The position numbers were made by a program, and so were the translations under genes. 64,000 nucleotides of DNA. Source: Trochalopteron elliotii (lineage: Eukaryota > Chordata > Aves > Passeriformes > Leiothrichidae). The notes below the pieces were generated by a model. That model worked only from the letters and a program-made list of their open reading frames with translations. It was not told the origin of the DNA and ran no database searches. Shown here piece by piece: positions 11,201 through 22,746 of this stretch; position 1 is the stretch's first letter, and each line of letters opens with the position of its first letter. The DNA lies in NCBI GenBank assembly GCA_024734555.1, contig JANPWX010000214.1:666665-730664 (forward strand), in the 5' to 3' direction.

Positions 11201-11335
11201 GAGCAACTAATATGTGAGAATATTTGGTCCAGGGACTGGTTTCCCCAGTACTTAAGATCTACATTAGAGTAAGTGATCAGGAATAATGAATGTCAAAGCA
11301 GCTGGTACACTCCAACAAACCGTACCACTCATCGG
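8262..11335. other. no gene recognised
   Basis: Mostly AT-rich unique sequence. A TGTCATGGTTTACC motif at about 9021 resembles an avian LTR start, but no matching end or target duplication was found. A GC-richer block at about 10175-10550 carries overlapping open frames on both strands that I cannot assign to a gene or repeat. Confidence 0.4.
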
Positions 11336-11368
11336 TATGTCATTATATTGGTATGACATATATGTCAT
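11336..11368. repeat. palindromic cluster
   Basis: ATGACATATATGTCAT at 11353-11368 is a perfect 16-bp palindrome, and a further TATGTCAT copy lies at 11336-11343. The spacing allows alternative hairpins. Function is unknown. Confidence 0.6.
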
Positions 11369-12099
11369 TTGAGTCTATAAATAGGCTTAATATCTTAATA
11401 GATCTATACTAGAAATAATGTTTAAACATAATTTTTATTGCATGTTTGTAAAATAAAGGCCAAGTATTGGACTAACCACTAAATTATACAGCTTGATCAG
11501 TTGTAAAACACAGACCATTACATTTTTCTACTGAAATTCCTGCCATTTGTAGTAGTTCTTAAGTACAGAATCTTCCAAGAGAGGAATCAGTCTTGAAAAG
11601 GAAGCAGCACAAAAAAATTCTCATTCCTCCTCCAATCTATTTGGATTTTGCAATAGCTAAGCAACCTTCTGAGAAAAATGTATGCCAGACTGCTCATTTG
11701 AATTTCTCTGGCTTTGGCTTCCAGCTACCAGATCTTATTAAACCTCAGTCCAATAGATTAAAGAGTCTTTTGTGACTACTTTTCTTTTCCCTGCTTGTTG
11801 ATACACCACAGAAAAAGTCATCTCTCAGTCTTCTTGTGGATCTAAAAACCAGATTAGCTTCCACAGTATCAAGCATTTTCCCAGCCCTCAAATACTTTCT
11901 GAACCACAACCACCTATAGTATACCTCCTTTAAAAATGCATCTCAAGAATAGGATATACTACATTTATTTGAGTTTTGAAGACATTATCTCCTGTTATAA
12001 AATCAATTCCCTACTGATTGACCTCCTATTCTCTGTAACTTTCTGTCCTTAAATAGCCCCTAGTTATAATTTGCCTTTTGGCTGCACTCAAATGCATCT

Positions 12100-13140
12100 C
12101 TTTGACTAAGACAGTAACAACATGGACATGGCAGAGATGTTTGGTGCTTTCATTGCCTCTGTCTGCAGCATGGATGATGGGCTAAGAGGGTTCCAGTGCC
12201 CTGAGCTGGAGAACCATGGCTGTGAGAATGAAAAACTCCCAGTTGGCCCTGAACTTCCACAGGATCTGGTGCTTCAGCTGGATCCTTCTAAGTCTATGGG
12301 ACCTGATGGGATTCATCCAAGAACACTCAAAGAGCTTGATGATTAATTGCAAGGCCTCTTGTAATGCTCTTTGAACAGTCTTGGGAATCTGGGGAGGTCC
12401 CAGTTGATTGGAAGAAGGCTAATGTTGTCCCAATGTCCCAAAAAGGATGACCCTAGAAACTACAGGCCTTTTAGTGTCTCTTCAGTGACTGGCAGAATTC
12501 AGGAGATTATTCTGGGAGCTATTGAAAGACACCTGAAGGACAACACGGTCGTGGGTCACAGCCAACATGGCTTCATGAGGGGAAAATCCTGCTTGTCAAT
12601 CTTAATTTCCTTTTATGACAAGGTAACTCACCTAGCTGATCAAAGAAAGCCAGTTGATATAATCTTTCTGGACTTCAGCAAAGCTTTCAATGCTGTCTCT
12701 CACAGTGTTCTTCTGCACAGAATGTCCAGCTCACAGCGGGACAAACACATCATGCGATGGGTGAGCAACCGGCTCATAGGTCTGAGACTGAGCAGAGACC
12801 TCACTGCAGTTACAAATTCCCTGTGTGGGGAAGAGGAGAAGCAGGCACTGATCTCTTCTCTGTGGTGACCAGTGACAGGACCAGGGAACAGCCTGGGTTT
12901 GTGTCAGGGAAGTTCAGGCTGGATATTAGGCAAACTTTCTTCACTCAGAGCGTGGCTGGGCACTGGAACAGGCTCCCCAGGCCAGTGCTCATGGCACCAA
13001 GCCTGTCGAGGTTCAGAAAGGGATTGGACAATGCTGTCAGGCTCATGGTGGGATTCCCAGTGCTGTTCTGTGCAGGGCAGGAGTTGGACTTTGATGCATC
13101 CCTTGTGGATCCCTTCCAACTCAAGATATTCCATGATTCA
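12100..13140 (+). mobile_element. CR1: CR1 LINE with internal deletion
   Basis: The left part (to about 12830) encodes reverse-transcriptase sequence, and the right part (from about 12850) encodes the ORF2 C-terminus with HWNRLPRPV and then the 3'UTR ending CCATGATTCA. The middle of the reverse transcriptase is missing, so the copy has both a 5' truncation and an internal deletion of several hundred bases relative to an intact CR1. It is the longest CR1 in the window. It has no target duplication, as is usual for CR1. Confidence 0.9.
12122..12868 (+). pseudogene. broken CR1 reverse transcriptase (ORF2 remnant)
   Basis: The reading frame shows the conserved RT landmarks in order: SMGPDGIHPRTL (about 12295-12330), then DWKKANVVP in a shifted frame, then NYRPF (about 12450), SQHGFMRGKSCL (about 12560) and motif A as FLDFSKAFNAVSH (about 12663-12700). 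Motif A keeps its catalytic Asp, with a D to N change at the end of the usual AFD. A stop at 12344-12346 and at least two frameshifts interrupt it. The YADD/FADD catalytic box is absent because the sequence jumps to the ORF2 end. It cannot make an active enzyme. Confidence 0.88.
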
Positions 13141-14847
13141 AGTAAAGAATACTTTTCACTACTAGACTTTCTGAAACAGAACTTACCATTTCGCCAAGCT
13201 TTGTTATCCACAAATTTTGTGAGTAATCATTCTGTTCTCGGTTGTTCATTGCAACATGAACATTGCAACATGAAAATGCTAAAGAGTATCAGGCTTACTC
13301 TTCATCCTTCACAGTAGCCCACCAGAAGCCTCCTCTCCAGTCAGGATTCTTTACTGACAATCAGTGTGTGATCTGCAAATCTCTGCTTCCACTGTGATCA
13401 GCCTGTCTGTGAGTCACATACTTCACTACCTCATCACGCTCCTCCACAAACAGCTGTAACTCCAGTACTGCAGTGTAATTCCTGGTTTCTCTTTTACGCT
13501 GTAATCCCACCCAGACACACCTTGTTCCACTGACCAATTCCATCCTTCCCACCTAAGGAGAAAAACCAGTCTGTAGAGCTGTTATTACTGGTATTGCAAA
13601 TGTATGCACACACGCACACCTACCTGGGAGGTATTGCCTCACAGCACAAAGTATTGCTACCTGAAGGAGGTCCTGGAATTGGATATCCTTGAAAAGGATA
13701 GGTTCCAGTTCCAGCTCTGAAGCCCTTCTGCTGTCATGTTAACCTGACATGCAAAACTAGTCCTTTCTCACAATATCTGCCAGGGTGCTCTTGCATGCCA
13801 TCCAAAGACATCTGAGAGGTCTTGTGATACCTGTGGATCATTACAAAGTACCTTCCAACCCACTGCTGATTTTTTTCTAATCATGCTAACAATGTAATTG
13901 AATATTAAAACACCAGATAATTTCTTTATCTTCTCTTTGAACTTTCCTAGCCAAACTTAGTCTGCCAGCAGAATGCTTGCTACATTAAGGTGATTAAAAC
14001 ACCAGCTCATGGAACTGTACAGCTGTATCTACAACAATTTATATAAATTAAATATTAATAGGAATATGGATGGGAATATTTTCCAGGATCTCAGTACTCT
14101 ATTAATCTTAAATACATTGTATGCTGCTGATTTTTTTGCTCTAAGATAATGTTTATTAGTCCCAGTTCTACATGGTGCTCCATCAAGATTAATTCTGAAC
14201 TGTTTTTTAAGAGCTGTGCTACATTTTGCTAGTTTATACATAAGTAAGTAGATATTTTATTCAGAAATATGAAACAGAACCATTACACTGTCTAGTTAAG
14301 GCTAGTTATTGCTTGAGAATGGCAGGGGTACAAAAGATCTAAACAGGATTGTAATAATGTAGGTTTTATTGAGAAAAAAAAACCCACAGTGCAACAGAAT
14401 GTGACTCATTTAGTCTAGAAGAACTGCAACAACAAGATTTTCATCTTGAATGTGCATCATGCAAGAATGCTATATGGAGTTTACTGTCTCAAGCCCTGTT
14501 TTGTTGTATACCATAAAAATAAGTAAACAAAGTAGCAAAGGTTTGCAGCAGACATGAGGCATGAATTATACTCATGAAATTAATTAATTAGGTTAAGGCA
14601 TGCTAACAAGAAAACAGATTTTTCCATGACTGGTCTAATTAGTGAAACTTCACTCCTTATGAACTCCTACTGTATGTGCAGACACTTTTTCAGCAAGACC
14701 AGCTTCTTCCCACCCTAAACTGTGCCCCGAAGCCTTTCCCTCTGTACCCAGCCTCTAAAATCCTTATTTCCCTGCCATGTTCTCCAGCAGCCAGGCCTGA
14801 GGCACCGTGTGGGAGCCACCAGCACCCTGTGCCCACTGACCATCCAG
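13141..14847. other. no gene; TAAT-rich patch at 14580-14640
   Basis: Unique, AT-rich. A short CA-rich stretch lies near 13605-13620. At about 14580-14635 two homeodomain-type cores occur (TTAATTAATTAGG and CTAATTAG), a possible regulatory patch. No open frame is convincing. Confidence 0.35.
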
Positions 14848-14892
14848 GGCAGACCAGGCAAAGAAGGACCTGCTGGTGCTGCAGGTTTCAGC
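14848..14892 (+). other. collagen-like Gly-X-Y stretch after a splice acceptor
   Basis: Directly after CCATCCAG (acceptor ending 14847) the frame reads GRPGKEGPAGAAGFS: five consecutive Gly-X-Y triplets with Pro, Lys and Glu at positions typical of collagen. Collagen exons are short, often 36, 45 or 54 bp, and commonly start with a Gly codon. A donor-like G|GTTTCA at 14885 would give a 37-bp exon, which breaks the usual 9-bp multiple; the 45-bp reading lacks a donor. No other Gly-X-Y exon was found in the window. It may be an isolated exon of a large-intron collagen, a decayed exon, or chance. Confidence 0.18.
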
Positions 14893-15795
14893 CTTTGCTC
14901 TGTGGGAGCACACATAAGGTCTGTTTTCTGCCCCAAAACTGTTTTTCACGAAGCTTTGCAGGACTCTGTTCATACAGACTCAGGTGCTAAAGCATGCCAC
15001 TTCAAGGGAAGAGACAGACAAATGGTTGGAACAGTTTATGTACTGTTACTACAGTGTAAAAATCTCTAAAACTTGACCAAACCACTCTTTTTCCTATATT
15101 GGAAACAGATCGGAATCCTGTCAGCCAGGTTAAAGCAGTAAAAAACCCAAACAATTCAACAAAGCAGTATCAGACCAGCACTCTGGACACTGCATTTCTG
15201 CAACAGTAACATCTGCCTTGAAAACAATTTTTCCTCCTTTTGTTTCATGTGAGATAGCAACGACTACAGAAATCACTACGGACCACATTCAGTGGCAAAA
15301 TCCAACAGTGAGTGCATCTGTCTAAAGGTATTTTACTCTCACCTTCCACAAGAAAAAAGGATGATTCAATTGGAAGTTAATCCTTCACTTTTTTTGAGTG
15401 CTCAACCAATGTAACCAGGAGGGCCTGACTCATTTCAAAAAAACAGGGTGGTTCACCACTACAGCCCATGCTCATCCCACTTTGCTTGCCATTTCAAGCC
15501 AAGTTACACAGTAACCACTCCTCCAAGACAAAACTTCCCTCTGCAGTGCTTCATCACTAGTGTCCCATTTCATCAAACCACCGGGTAGTGGTGTATTGGC
15601 AGTATGGAGCTGTCACCTGTTGGCTCTATGACCTGTGAAATATTGGCCATGCAATAATCCAGCCCTACAGGTTCCAACTGCCAAGGTACCTTCTGCCTCT
15701 TTCTGCACCACATTCCCACCAGACACTTTTAGACAAGATCCTCTGTATCCTCTTTCCCAGCCCTAGCCGACCTAGGGGAGGTCATATATGCCATG
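14893..15795. other. no gene recognised
   Basis: Unique sequence between the collagen-like stretch and the minus-strand LTR. The open frame continuing through 15069 shows no further Gly-X-Y pattern and no known motif. Confidence 0.35.
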
Positions 15796-16177
15796 TGTTG
15801 TGGTTAGGAACGGTATTCCCAAATTTAGTGTTCCCACTGTAAAACGCCAGACCACATGCTGCTTGTCCACCTCCTGCCACCTCCCCCTGTGGCAGGATGA
15901 AGAGAAGAACTGAAAGCACAAAAAGGTAAAGATGGCAGGATATGAACAATTTAGCAAAACAGCAAAGAAATAAGAAAATCAACAGTAACAACGAACAGTA
16001 CTAAAAACAGAGTGTACAAGTTAGGCAAACCTTACACATGACAGTGGTCCCCCGTGTGCCACCCCCCCTCCATCCCCCCAGCACATGGTGTGAGGCCATA
16101 TCCAACAACCCCAGGGGCCTGGCTGTGCCCCTCCTGGCTGATGCCAACTTTAACCCTGTCCTGCCTGGAACAGGACA
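15796..16177 (-). mobile_element. solo LTR of an endogenous retrovirus, minus strand
   Basis: Read on the minus strand, the element starts TGTCCTGTTCCAGG at 16177 and ends CCACAACA at 15796, 382 bp. It is flanked by CCATG (15791-15795) and CAATG (16178-16182), a 5-bp target duplication with one mismatch. Its 5' terminus forms a small palindrome (TGTCCTG and CAGGACA, 16157-16177). The U5-side sequence resembles the other solo LTR in style, but the U3 differs, so it is a separate family. Open frames at 15772-15991 and 16001-16273 are LTR shadows. No retroviral coding sequence adjoins it. Confidence 0.72.
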
Positions 16178-16280
16178 CAATGTCCTCAGCACTGATGCTT
16201 CAAGAAGGAAGCTGACATCTTCTTTGGGTTCTCTGCTAGCATGAGTCCCCCCTTCAGTAAGATACTGAACCACAACTCAG

Positions 16281-16400
16281 AGAACCACAGAATCTTTGAA
16301 TTGTTTAGGGTGGAAAATACCCTTAAGATGATCAAGTCCAACAACAAATCTAATACTGCCAAATGAGCCACTAATCCATGTCCCCCACTAAAGCATGCCT
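16281..16400 (-). mobile_element. CR1: CR1 LINE 3' fragment
   Basis: The plus strand starts AGAACCACAGAATCTTTG, followed by AGGGTGGAAAATACCC and GATCAAGTCCAAC: the CR1 3' end in reverse, moderately diverged. It lies about 100 bp from the minus-strand solo LTR. Confidence 0.75.
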
Positions 16401-18036
16401 CTAAACACCCACACACCACCCACACTGTTTTTCTCCTCCTTTCTTTACCACCCCCAAAGCCTGTAGGAAGGTCCACTACTTGCTCCAACTGTACCAGATG
16501 GCAAAGCACAGCAATATAATCTTAGCACAGCATTTAGATGAAATGCAGAATTGCATCATGGTGTTAACATCTTGTTCTCCCACTAACACTCCCATCCCAC
16601 CATCACTGCTTACAAAAAAGTGTGGATTATGTCATTGTCATGTTTCTCATACCTGAAACATCACCTTCCCCATACCTTCTCATTCTCCTCACTTTCCCAC
16701 TCTCCTCTGTTTCTCTTACTAACATAAGAAATAGAGATTCCCATAAACTAGAGACCCCATTCCTGGGTTTCCTTTTCCTAAAATATTTGAAAACTATCCT
16801 ATGTATACACACACAAGTGCGTACATTTGTCTGTATGTATGTTACCTTGTTTCATTCTCATGCTTTAGTCCAGAATTAAGGGTTCTGTATTAATCCTGAC
16901 ATGAAGGTGACAGAAGGCCACACAATATTAAAAATAATGAAATAACCTGTTCATAAAATACAGGGCTTGAAAAAGGACACAGAGAGTCTTCAGTTACAGA
17001 AATATACTGAAAGGTGCAACATCAGCAGCTCCTTTAAACACAAAAGATTAAATTTGAAACATCATTATTGCTTGAGAGAATTATTTTGAAAAATCCACTG
17101 TTAAGAAAAGTACTGTATTTTATGTTCATAGCTCTTCAGCTAGATTTCTTAAATTAAGCTCATTTCCATGCCCCCATCCTTCCACCCCCATAAACACCAG
17201 CTCGTTATTTTAAAAATGCACAGTGAATAAGAAAGAGGCAATTAAGGATGAGGCACTGTAGAAATTGACTGTGACAGGTGTTCAAAGAATGAATCAGTAC
17301 ATGACTTCCCTGTTCTTTTATTCTTCCTTAAGCATCTGCTTTTGACTTCTTTTCTGATTTCCCCTTGGTGCTTGACCCTAAAAAGACCTCTGACACCTCC
17401 TTAGGAAGTGAGGAGCTACAGGAAAATGAAAGAAAAATCTACAAAAACTCCAGGTGTGTCCAGTGACTTCTACCTGGCTTTGGTTAGCCTTCACGCTCCA
17501 ATGCTACTCAAAGCACCTCATTTGTTGAGGACTAGAGCATTAGACCTTCTCATTATCATTAATAGCTACCTTTACACAATATTGGTTTTCCCATTTAACT
17601 CAGAAAAATCACATGCTCCTTGCTGGCAATTGGTCCTTCCCCCAGGCAGCACACAGCCTAGCTGCAGGAGGGAAGCAGAGCTTGTCAGGAGTATTTGTGA
17701 TGTCTGCAGTAAGCCATTCCTCAGCCTTTTAAGACCTGTGGATTGAATTAGTTCTGCCAAAATTTTCTACCAAATTTCTATTAACATCACATTGTTCCTA
17801 ACAGCACGATTGCTGAGAATGTGTATAATAAAATATATATCTAACTTGACTCAGTCTTTTGCAAGACACAGTCTGGGACTGAGATATTCAGTACCAAAAA
17901 AGACCACAATATCACAAATGTAGGAAAGAAATGGTCAGGATATCTGGGTGGAAAACAAAAGACATATTCTTAGAGAAAGTAATTCTAGATTAACATACTA
18001 AATAGGTTTTTCCCTCTTTGGGTTACACAAAGAAAT
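16401..18036. other. no gene recognised
   Basis: AT-rich unique sequence with short chance open frames on both strands and a small TG/CA-rich patch near 16800-16850. Confidence 0.4.
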
Positions 18037-18615
18037 ACAGAATCATTCAGAAGGCCAGCCAATGCTCACAGCAGGGTTAAGAGTAAATCCAGACCAGGTA
18101 GCTCAGGGCTTTATCCAGTTGGGTCTTGAAAACCTCCAAGTATGGAAATTCATAACCTCATGAGCAACCAGCTTCACTGCTTCATCACCCTGACACTGAA
18201 AATGCTTTCCTCGTATAACATTGACCCCGATATTCATTCATACTGTATAAAGTTGAAATCTCCTATTTCAATTTGCCAATGTCTTTTGTTCTCACACTAT
18301 ATACACTGCTGTAAAGAACATGGCTTCACCTCCTTGTAGGTGTTGCATAGCTCATGTTAGGTCCCTCCAACACTACATTTTCTTCATGCTGAACAAGCCC
18401 TGCTATCTCAACCTTTTTTGCAGGAGCAGTGCTCCAAGCCCTAGCCATTTTGATGGCCTTTCACTGAACTCATCTAAGTTCACTGACATCTGGACACATC
18501 ACTGCAGATCTGGCCTGAGTAAAGGAGAATAATCACTTCCCTCAGCCTTCAGGCTACTGTCCTGTTGATACAGTCCAGTCTGCTGCTATCCTTCATCGCT
18601 TTGTGATGATCAAGG
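18037..18615 (-). mobile_element. CR1: CR1 LINE, long old fragment
   Basis: Starting at AGAATCATTCAG, the plus strand follows reversed CR1 for nearly 580 bp: GAAAACCTCCAAGTATGG, then the CTTCATCACCCTGACACTGAAAATG region, then CTGAACAAGCCC and GGCCTTTCACTGAACTCATC. Strong divergence and small indels mark an old copy. The open frames at 18142-18532 are remnants of the element. Confidence 0.78.
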
Positions 18616-21593
18616 ATGAGGATGTAGCGCATTCTTGGTTTCTTACTCAATTTCTTCCTGTTTGCTGACCTGTCAGCACAGCTGCCAAGTAACACCAAAC
18701 AGCTGAATGAGCAAAGCAGATGACTTTCTGCCCAATTTTGCAGCCTATCACCACTTAATATGAATGGAAGATCAACTGTCCTGTCAGGATAGCTGCTCCC
18801 TCACATCATGTACAATCATATAAAGAAGCTGGTAAGATAGCAGACCTGCAGTGACAACATGAGCCACCCACAGTCTTAGGCCTTTTATCTATCTGCGCAA
18901 TAGAGAACAAAGCATCCAAGCAAAGTCACCAGCTCTCTCCTCTCTACTGCTCTACTTGTTTCACTTTTTTGCATCAGAAATTGTTCGTCCCAGATAATAC
19001 TGTGGAATTTTCTTGGTAAATTTCAATGCAAAGATGTGGCCAGACACAGCATTTTACAATTACAGTTTACAAGCCTAAGTGTACTCTTGTAACCAGGGAC
19101 ACAAATTAAAGGGAGTTGCAAGAAGGAGCTCTGTTTAACTGGGAAAACAGGGGTTTCCACCTAAAATGTGACAAGTCAATAATGCATCATGAAACACAAG
19201 ATATTTTTAGTTCTCGTTAAGTTTATAAGCATAATATGAAACCTCCTCTAACATGCCAACATAGTAATGAAACTCAGATAAAAAGATGAGTGAGCGTATT
19301 TCATCTAGTACGTTCGAGTATCAATATGCTGCTTATCTCTTTGCTTGAATAAAAATTACAGAATTTATCAGCAATTTTTTTCATTAAAGAGAGAAAAATA
19401 TTAGGATTTTATCCAGTGTACACAGAAAAGGCTTCAATTTTTAAGGGAACTGTAGAATAGGGAATTGAAGTTGGGCCTCTGAATCTCAAATCTCTGAGTC
19501 ACGTGTGAACGCACTGCCAACCCCATGGAACCCAGAATATGCCTCATATTTTTGCTGGCAGGTACTGATGCTTGTGAGTGTACAGCTTGTCTGCTATGAT
19601 TGCCTGAAGAAAACAGCCCTTGACATAAGAGCCATGAGAAGACACAGTAAGTACATACACCATAGTCTATTGCTTCACCCACCACTGCTGTGTCTAAACA
19701 CTTCAAAAGCATCTCTCTACTTGTGAACACTTAACAAGGAAACTTTTGAACACTCTATGAATACTTCTGTATTTTTTATATTCAAGGAAAACACATTCAT
19801 CTCCTGTGAAAAGGAGTTCTTGCACAGTTTAACAGTTTATACATATTTTTCATCAAATCCTGTCAGCATTCATAGCTCTTAACTCAGATTAGCAGCATAT
19901 AATTTGAGCAGGAAAATTGAGGAGAAATACACAGTGAGTTTAAAATCAGAAATGGCTCTTATTTATGATAATATTTGCAGCCCTTCCATCTAAATACCCA
20001 CACAGATTGCACATACTCCCACAGAGATGGAAATTAACATGTGAAATACCTGTGCAGCTTGAGTGTCACAGTTCCATAAACAGTAGCAAAGCCCAGAAGA
20101 CGAACCCATCTTAGGAGAACACAGCGAAATATACTTGGCTCAAAATACAAAATGACAACCTATAGAACAGAAAGATAGAGAGAGCTTCAGTACTGCTTTC
20201 ATGAGAAAGTATTTCTTCATTCAAATGCAGAATAGTTGCAAAACAGGACAGCAGACACATTTCAGCTCATACTGCTGTATATTTAGATTTTCTAGTAAAG
20301 CGTTGGGATGATCAGATCAACCAGCTGGCACAGTTCTAGGCACCAACTCCTTTTTGAAGGGAGCTGGCAAAAGCCCTGTGACAGACTGTGAAGTGACAAC
20401 ACTTTTAAATGCAATTCCACTGACTTTTCTTAACTGAGTGAAAACATGTACCCAGAGAGGAGGATAGAACAGACAAGGACTTTTTCCTTGAGCTATTCAA
20501 GTCATATGCAGCTGGTTTAATTCTGGTTTGATAGGCTATATTTACTAGGTTACACTTCAAAGTCACTCCTAATAAACCTAGCAAAACGATAGCTGCTCAT
20601 TTTTCTCTGCCAAACTAAAAATGATTTCACTAGCCTCTTTCTATCCAAAATATGAAATATTTATGACACATTTAACTCTTTCTTCCCCATATATTTCACC
20701 TAAGCTATAACAAATCTTCCTATGCATCACCACTTTCTTAAGGAAAATAACTTTTTTTTCACCGATGCATTTCCCTAATCACAACAAAAAAACGTCCTAC
20801 CAGCATTCTGCCCTGTCTACCAAGGACCATGCACAAGGACAACACTCCATAAGCAGTATAAGAAAAATACTTCTGTAGGTATAGTGCATATAAAAGCTTC
20901 ACTATCAAGTAAAATACTACTCTTCTCTAAAACAGGGTTGCTCAGTCAACTCAGTCACAATTTTAATCAGGACTCCATTTCTTCTCAATCCAGCAGACAT
21001 TATCCCTGGGGGCTGTTCCCATATTCCTTCCCACTCATCTGGTCCTACCAGGAGCCTGCTGTCCCAGGGATTTGTTGGAAAACTGTCCCTACCTCATCTG
21101 TAGACTTTGCCTGGTCCAGCAAACCTAGATCCCATGCATTCAATGTGTCTGATCAGAACCTGGTAAAACAACCCAATGCACCATAGTACAAATTAATTAG
21201 GTAATCCTGGTCTAGAGAAAGCAAGCACTGAAACACTTCAGGCCATCTGTTGCAGCTTCATTTACAGTCAGTACATTCTGGCAGCAGTGGTAGTATTGTG
21301 TCTACTGGCTGCCACATATTATTTTCCTAAGTAAATGCTCTTCTATGTGGGAATTCAAGTTCAGGATATTGGCCAAAAGCCCAGGACTACATCCTTTGGG
21401 TGACATAAGACTTTTTTAGAAGAGTGGGGGCAAAAATGGCAGATGTGGGCTGAGAGAGATGGAAGCTGCTGTGTTTCACTGGAATGCTTTTTTTATACAG
21501 CAGAATCAAACTATTTCTTTTAAAAGTATGATTTGCTGAATCAAACTGTGCTGCAAAATTTAATCTGCTTTTTTTCACTGCTATTGGACTGAC
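18616..21593. other. no gene recognised
   Basis: Unique AT-rich sequence. An acceptor-like site ending 19560 (TTTTTGCTGGCAG) is followed by only a short open frame. No repeat family was recognised. Confidence 0.4.
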
Positions 21594-21805
21594 ATAGAAT
21601 CACAGGATGTACTGAGTTGGAAGGGACCCACAAGGATCACCAAGTCCAACTACTGGCCAAGAGTCACACCATGTGCCCTGAGAGTATTGTCCCAATGCTC
21701 CTTGAACTCAGTCAGGCTGGTATTGTGACCACTGCCCTGGCAGCCTGTTCCACTGCCCAACCATCCTTTGTGTGAAAAACTTTTTCCTGATTTGACATGC
21801 TTTTA
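21594..21805 (-). mobile_element. CR1: CR1 LINE 3' fragment
   Basis: The plus strand begins ATAGAATCACAGGATG, then GTTGGAAGGGACCC, CCAAGTCCAACTACTGGCC, and later GGCAGCCTGTTCCACTGCC: the CR1 3'UTR and ORF2 end in reverse. It is only mildly diverged, so younger than the 18 kb copy. The minus-strand open frames at 21708-21933 include its ORF2 tail (VGQWNRLPG). Confidence 0.88.
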
Positions 21806-22102
21806 TGTAGACATTTTCTGGGATTCTGACTAATTGTGCATGTAAGAAAGGCAGCAGCTTTTCTCCTTGGAAAATCAGCTGGAAAACCAAAATGCATCCA
21901 CATATGCATACCATGCTTGGGCAAACAGAGCATCCAGCAAAAAAATTCTCAGAAAGACCTGAATGGCAGCAATGACCTCTTATCCTAATATACAGTTATA
22001 TACATTAGGACAGTTGCAGAACCAGAGCAAAGTCTGTAGGAGTAACTTGCCTCCTAAGGTTTGCCAGAGGGTAGAAAACACCATGTTTCATCTTTGATTC
22101 TT

Positions 22103-22746
22103 TCAAACAAGAAAAACAATGTTAAAAAAAGACTGGCATACAGAGACTCTGAACATTTCAAAGTTGATTTGAAAGCAGAATTTTTCAGATAATTGAAATG
22201 GGAAGGTCTGAAACCTCTCCAGGCATAGAATTTTCTGAACAAGGGCACCAGCTCCCTTTGCCATGCAATCTGACACAGCAATTTCATCTGCTGCTGCTTG
22301 TTGAAACATTAACTGCATGTGTCTAGAAAATCTCACTGATTTGCATTGAATCATTTCTATGAGCAGCTGAGGCATTTGGCTAGATATCAACCAAGAAACC
22401 ATCACTTCAAATGCAGCCTGGCGTGAGCTCGCGTGACAGCTCACCAGGAAGGCTGCAGAGGCAAGGCTCTGCTGGAGAAAACTGTTCTCATTTTCCTGTT
22501 TGAAATAGACATATTTTAACTGTTCCTTCACCCAGTGGTGAAGGATACTGCAGAAGTAAGACTTCATCCAAGTTTGGATCTTTCCAAACTTTCGGATCTT
22601 CCTGTGTTTGTATGATGGAGAATTGTAACAGTGCCTTCACAAGGGCCAGTGTCCATTTCTACCTCTTCTTGCATGTGGTCTGTCATGGACCCAGGCTTTG
22701 AAGAGCCAGAATTGCTACATGTACATTTTGTTTTCTTCTTAGGCAT
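22103..22746 (-). other. two overlapping unassigned open frames
   Basis: On the minus strand a 60-codon frame (22746 down to 22564, starting MPKKKTKCTCSNSG) ends at a TGA that overlaps the ATG of a 154-codon frame (22567 down to 22103) containing QAAFEVMVSWLISSQMPQLL. The two frames are offset by one base, the layout expected if one longer frame had suffered a frameshift. I recognise neither sequence. An open frame of this length is about what chance would give once or less in 64 kb of such composition, so it may be a decayed gene fragment or coincidence. Confidence 0.2.

Noticed and set aside
12757..13317. 186-codon plus-strand frame as a gene
   Set aside because: It is the CR1 ORF2 tail and 3'UTR read through, not a host gene.
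15772..16273. Several minus-strand open frames
   Set aside because: They lie within the minus-strand solo LTR and are not retroviral proteins.
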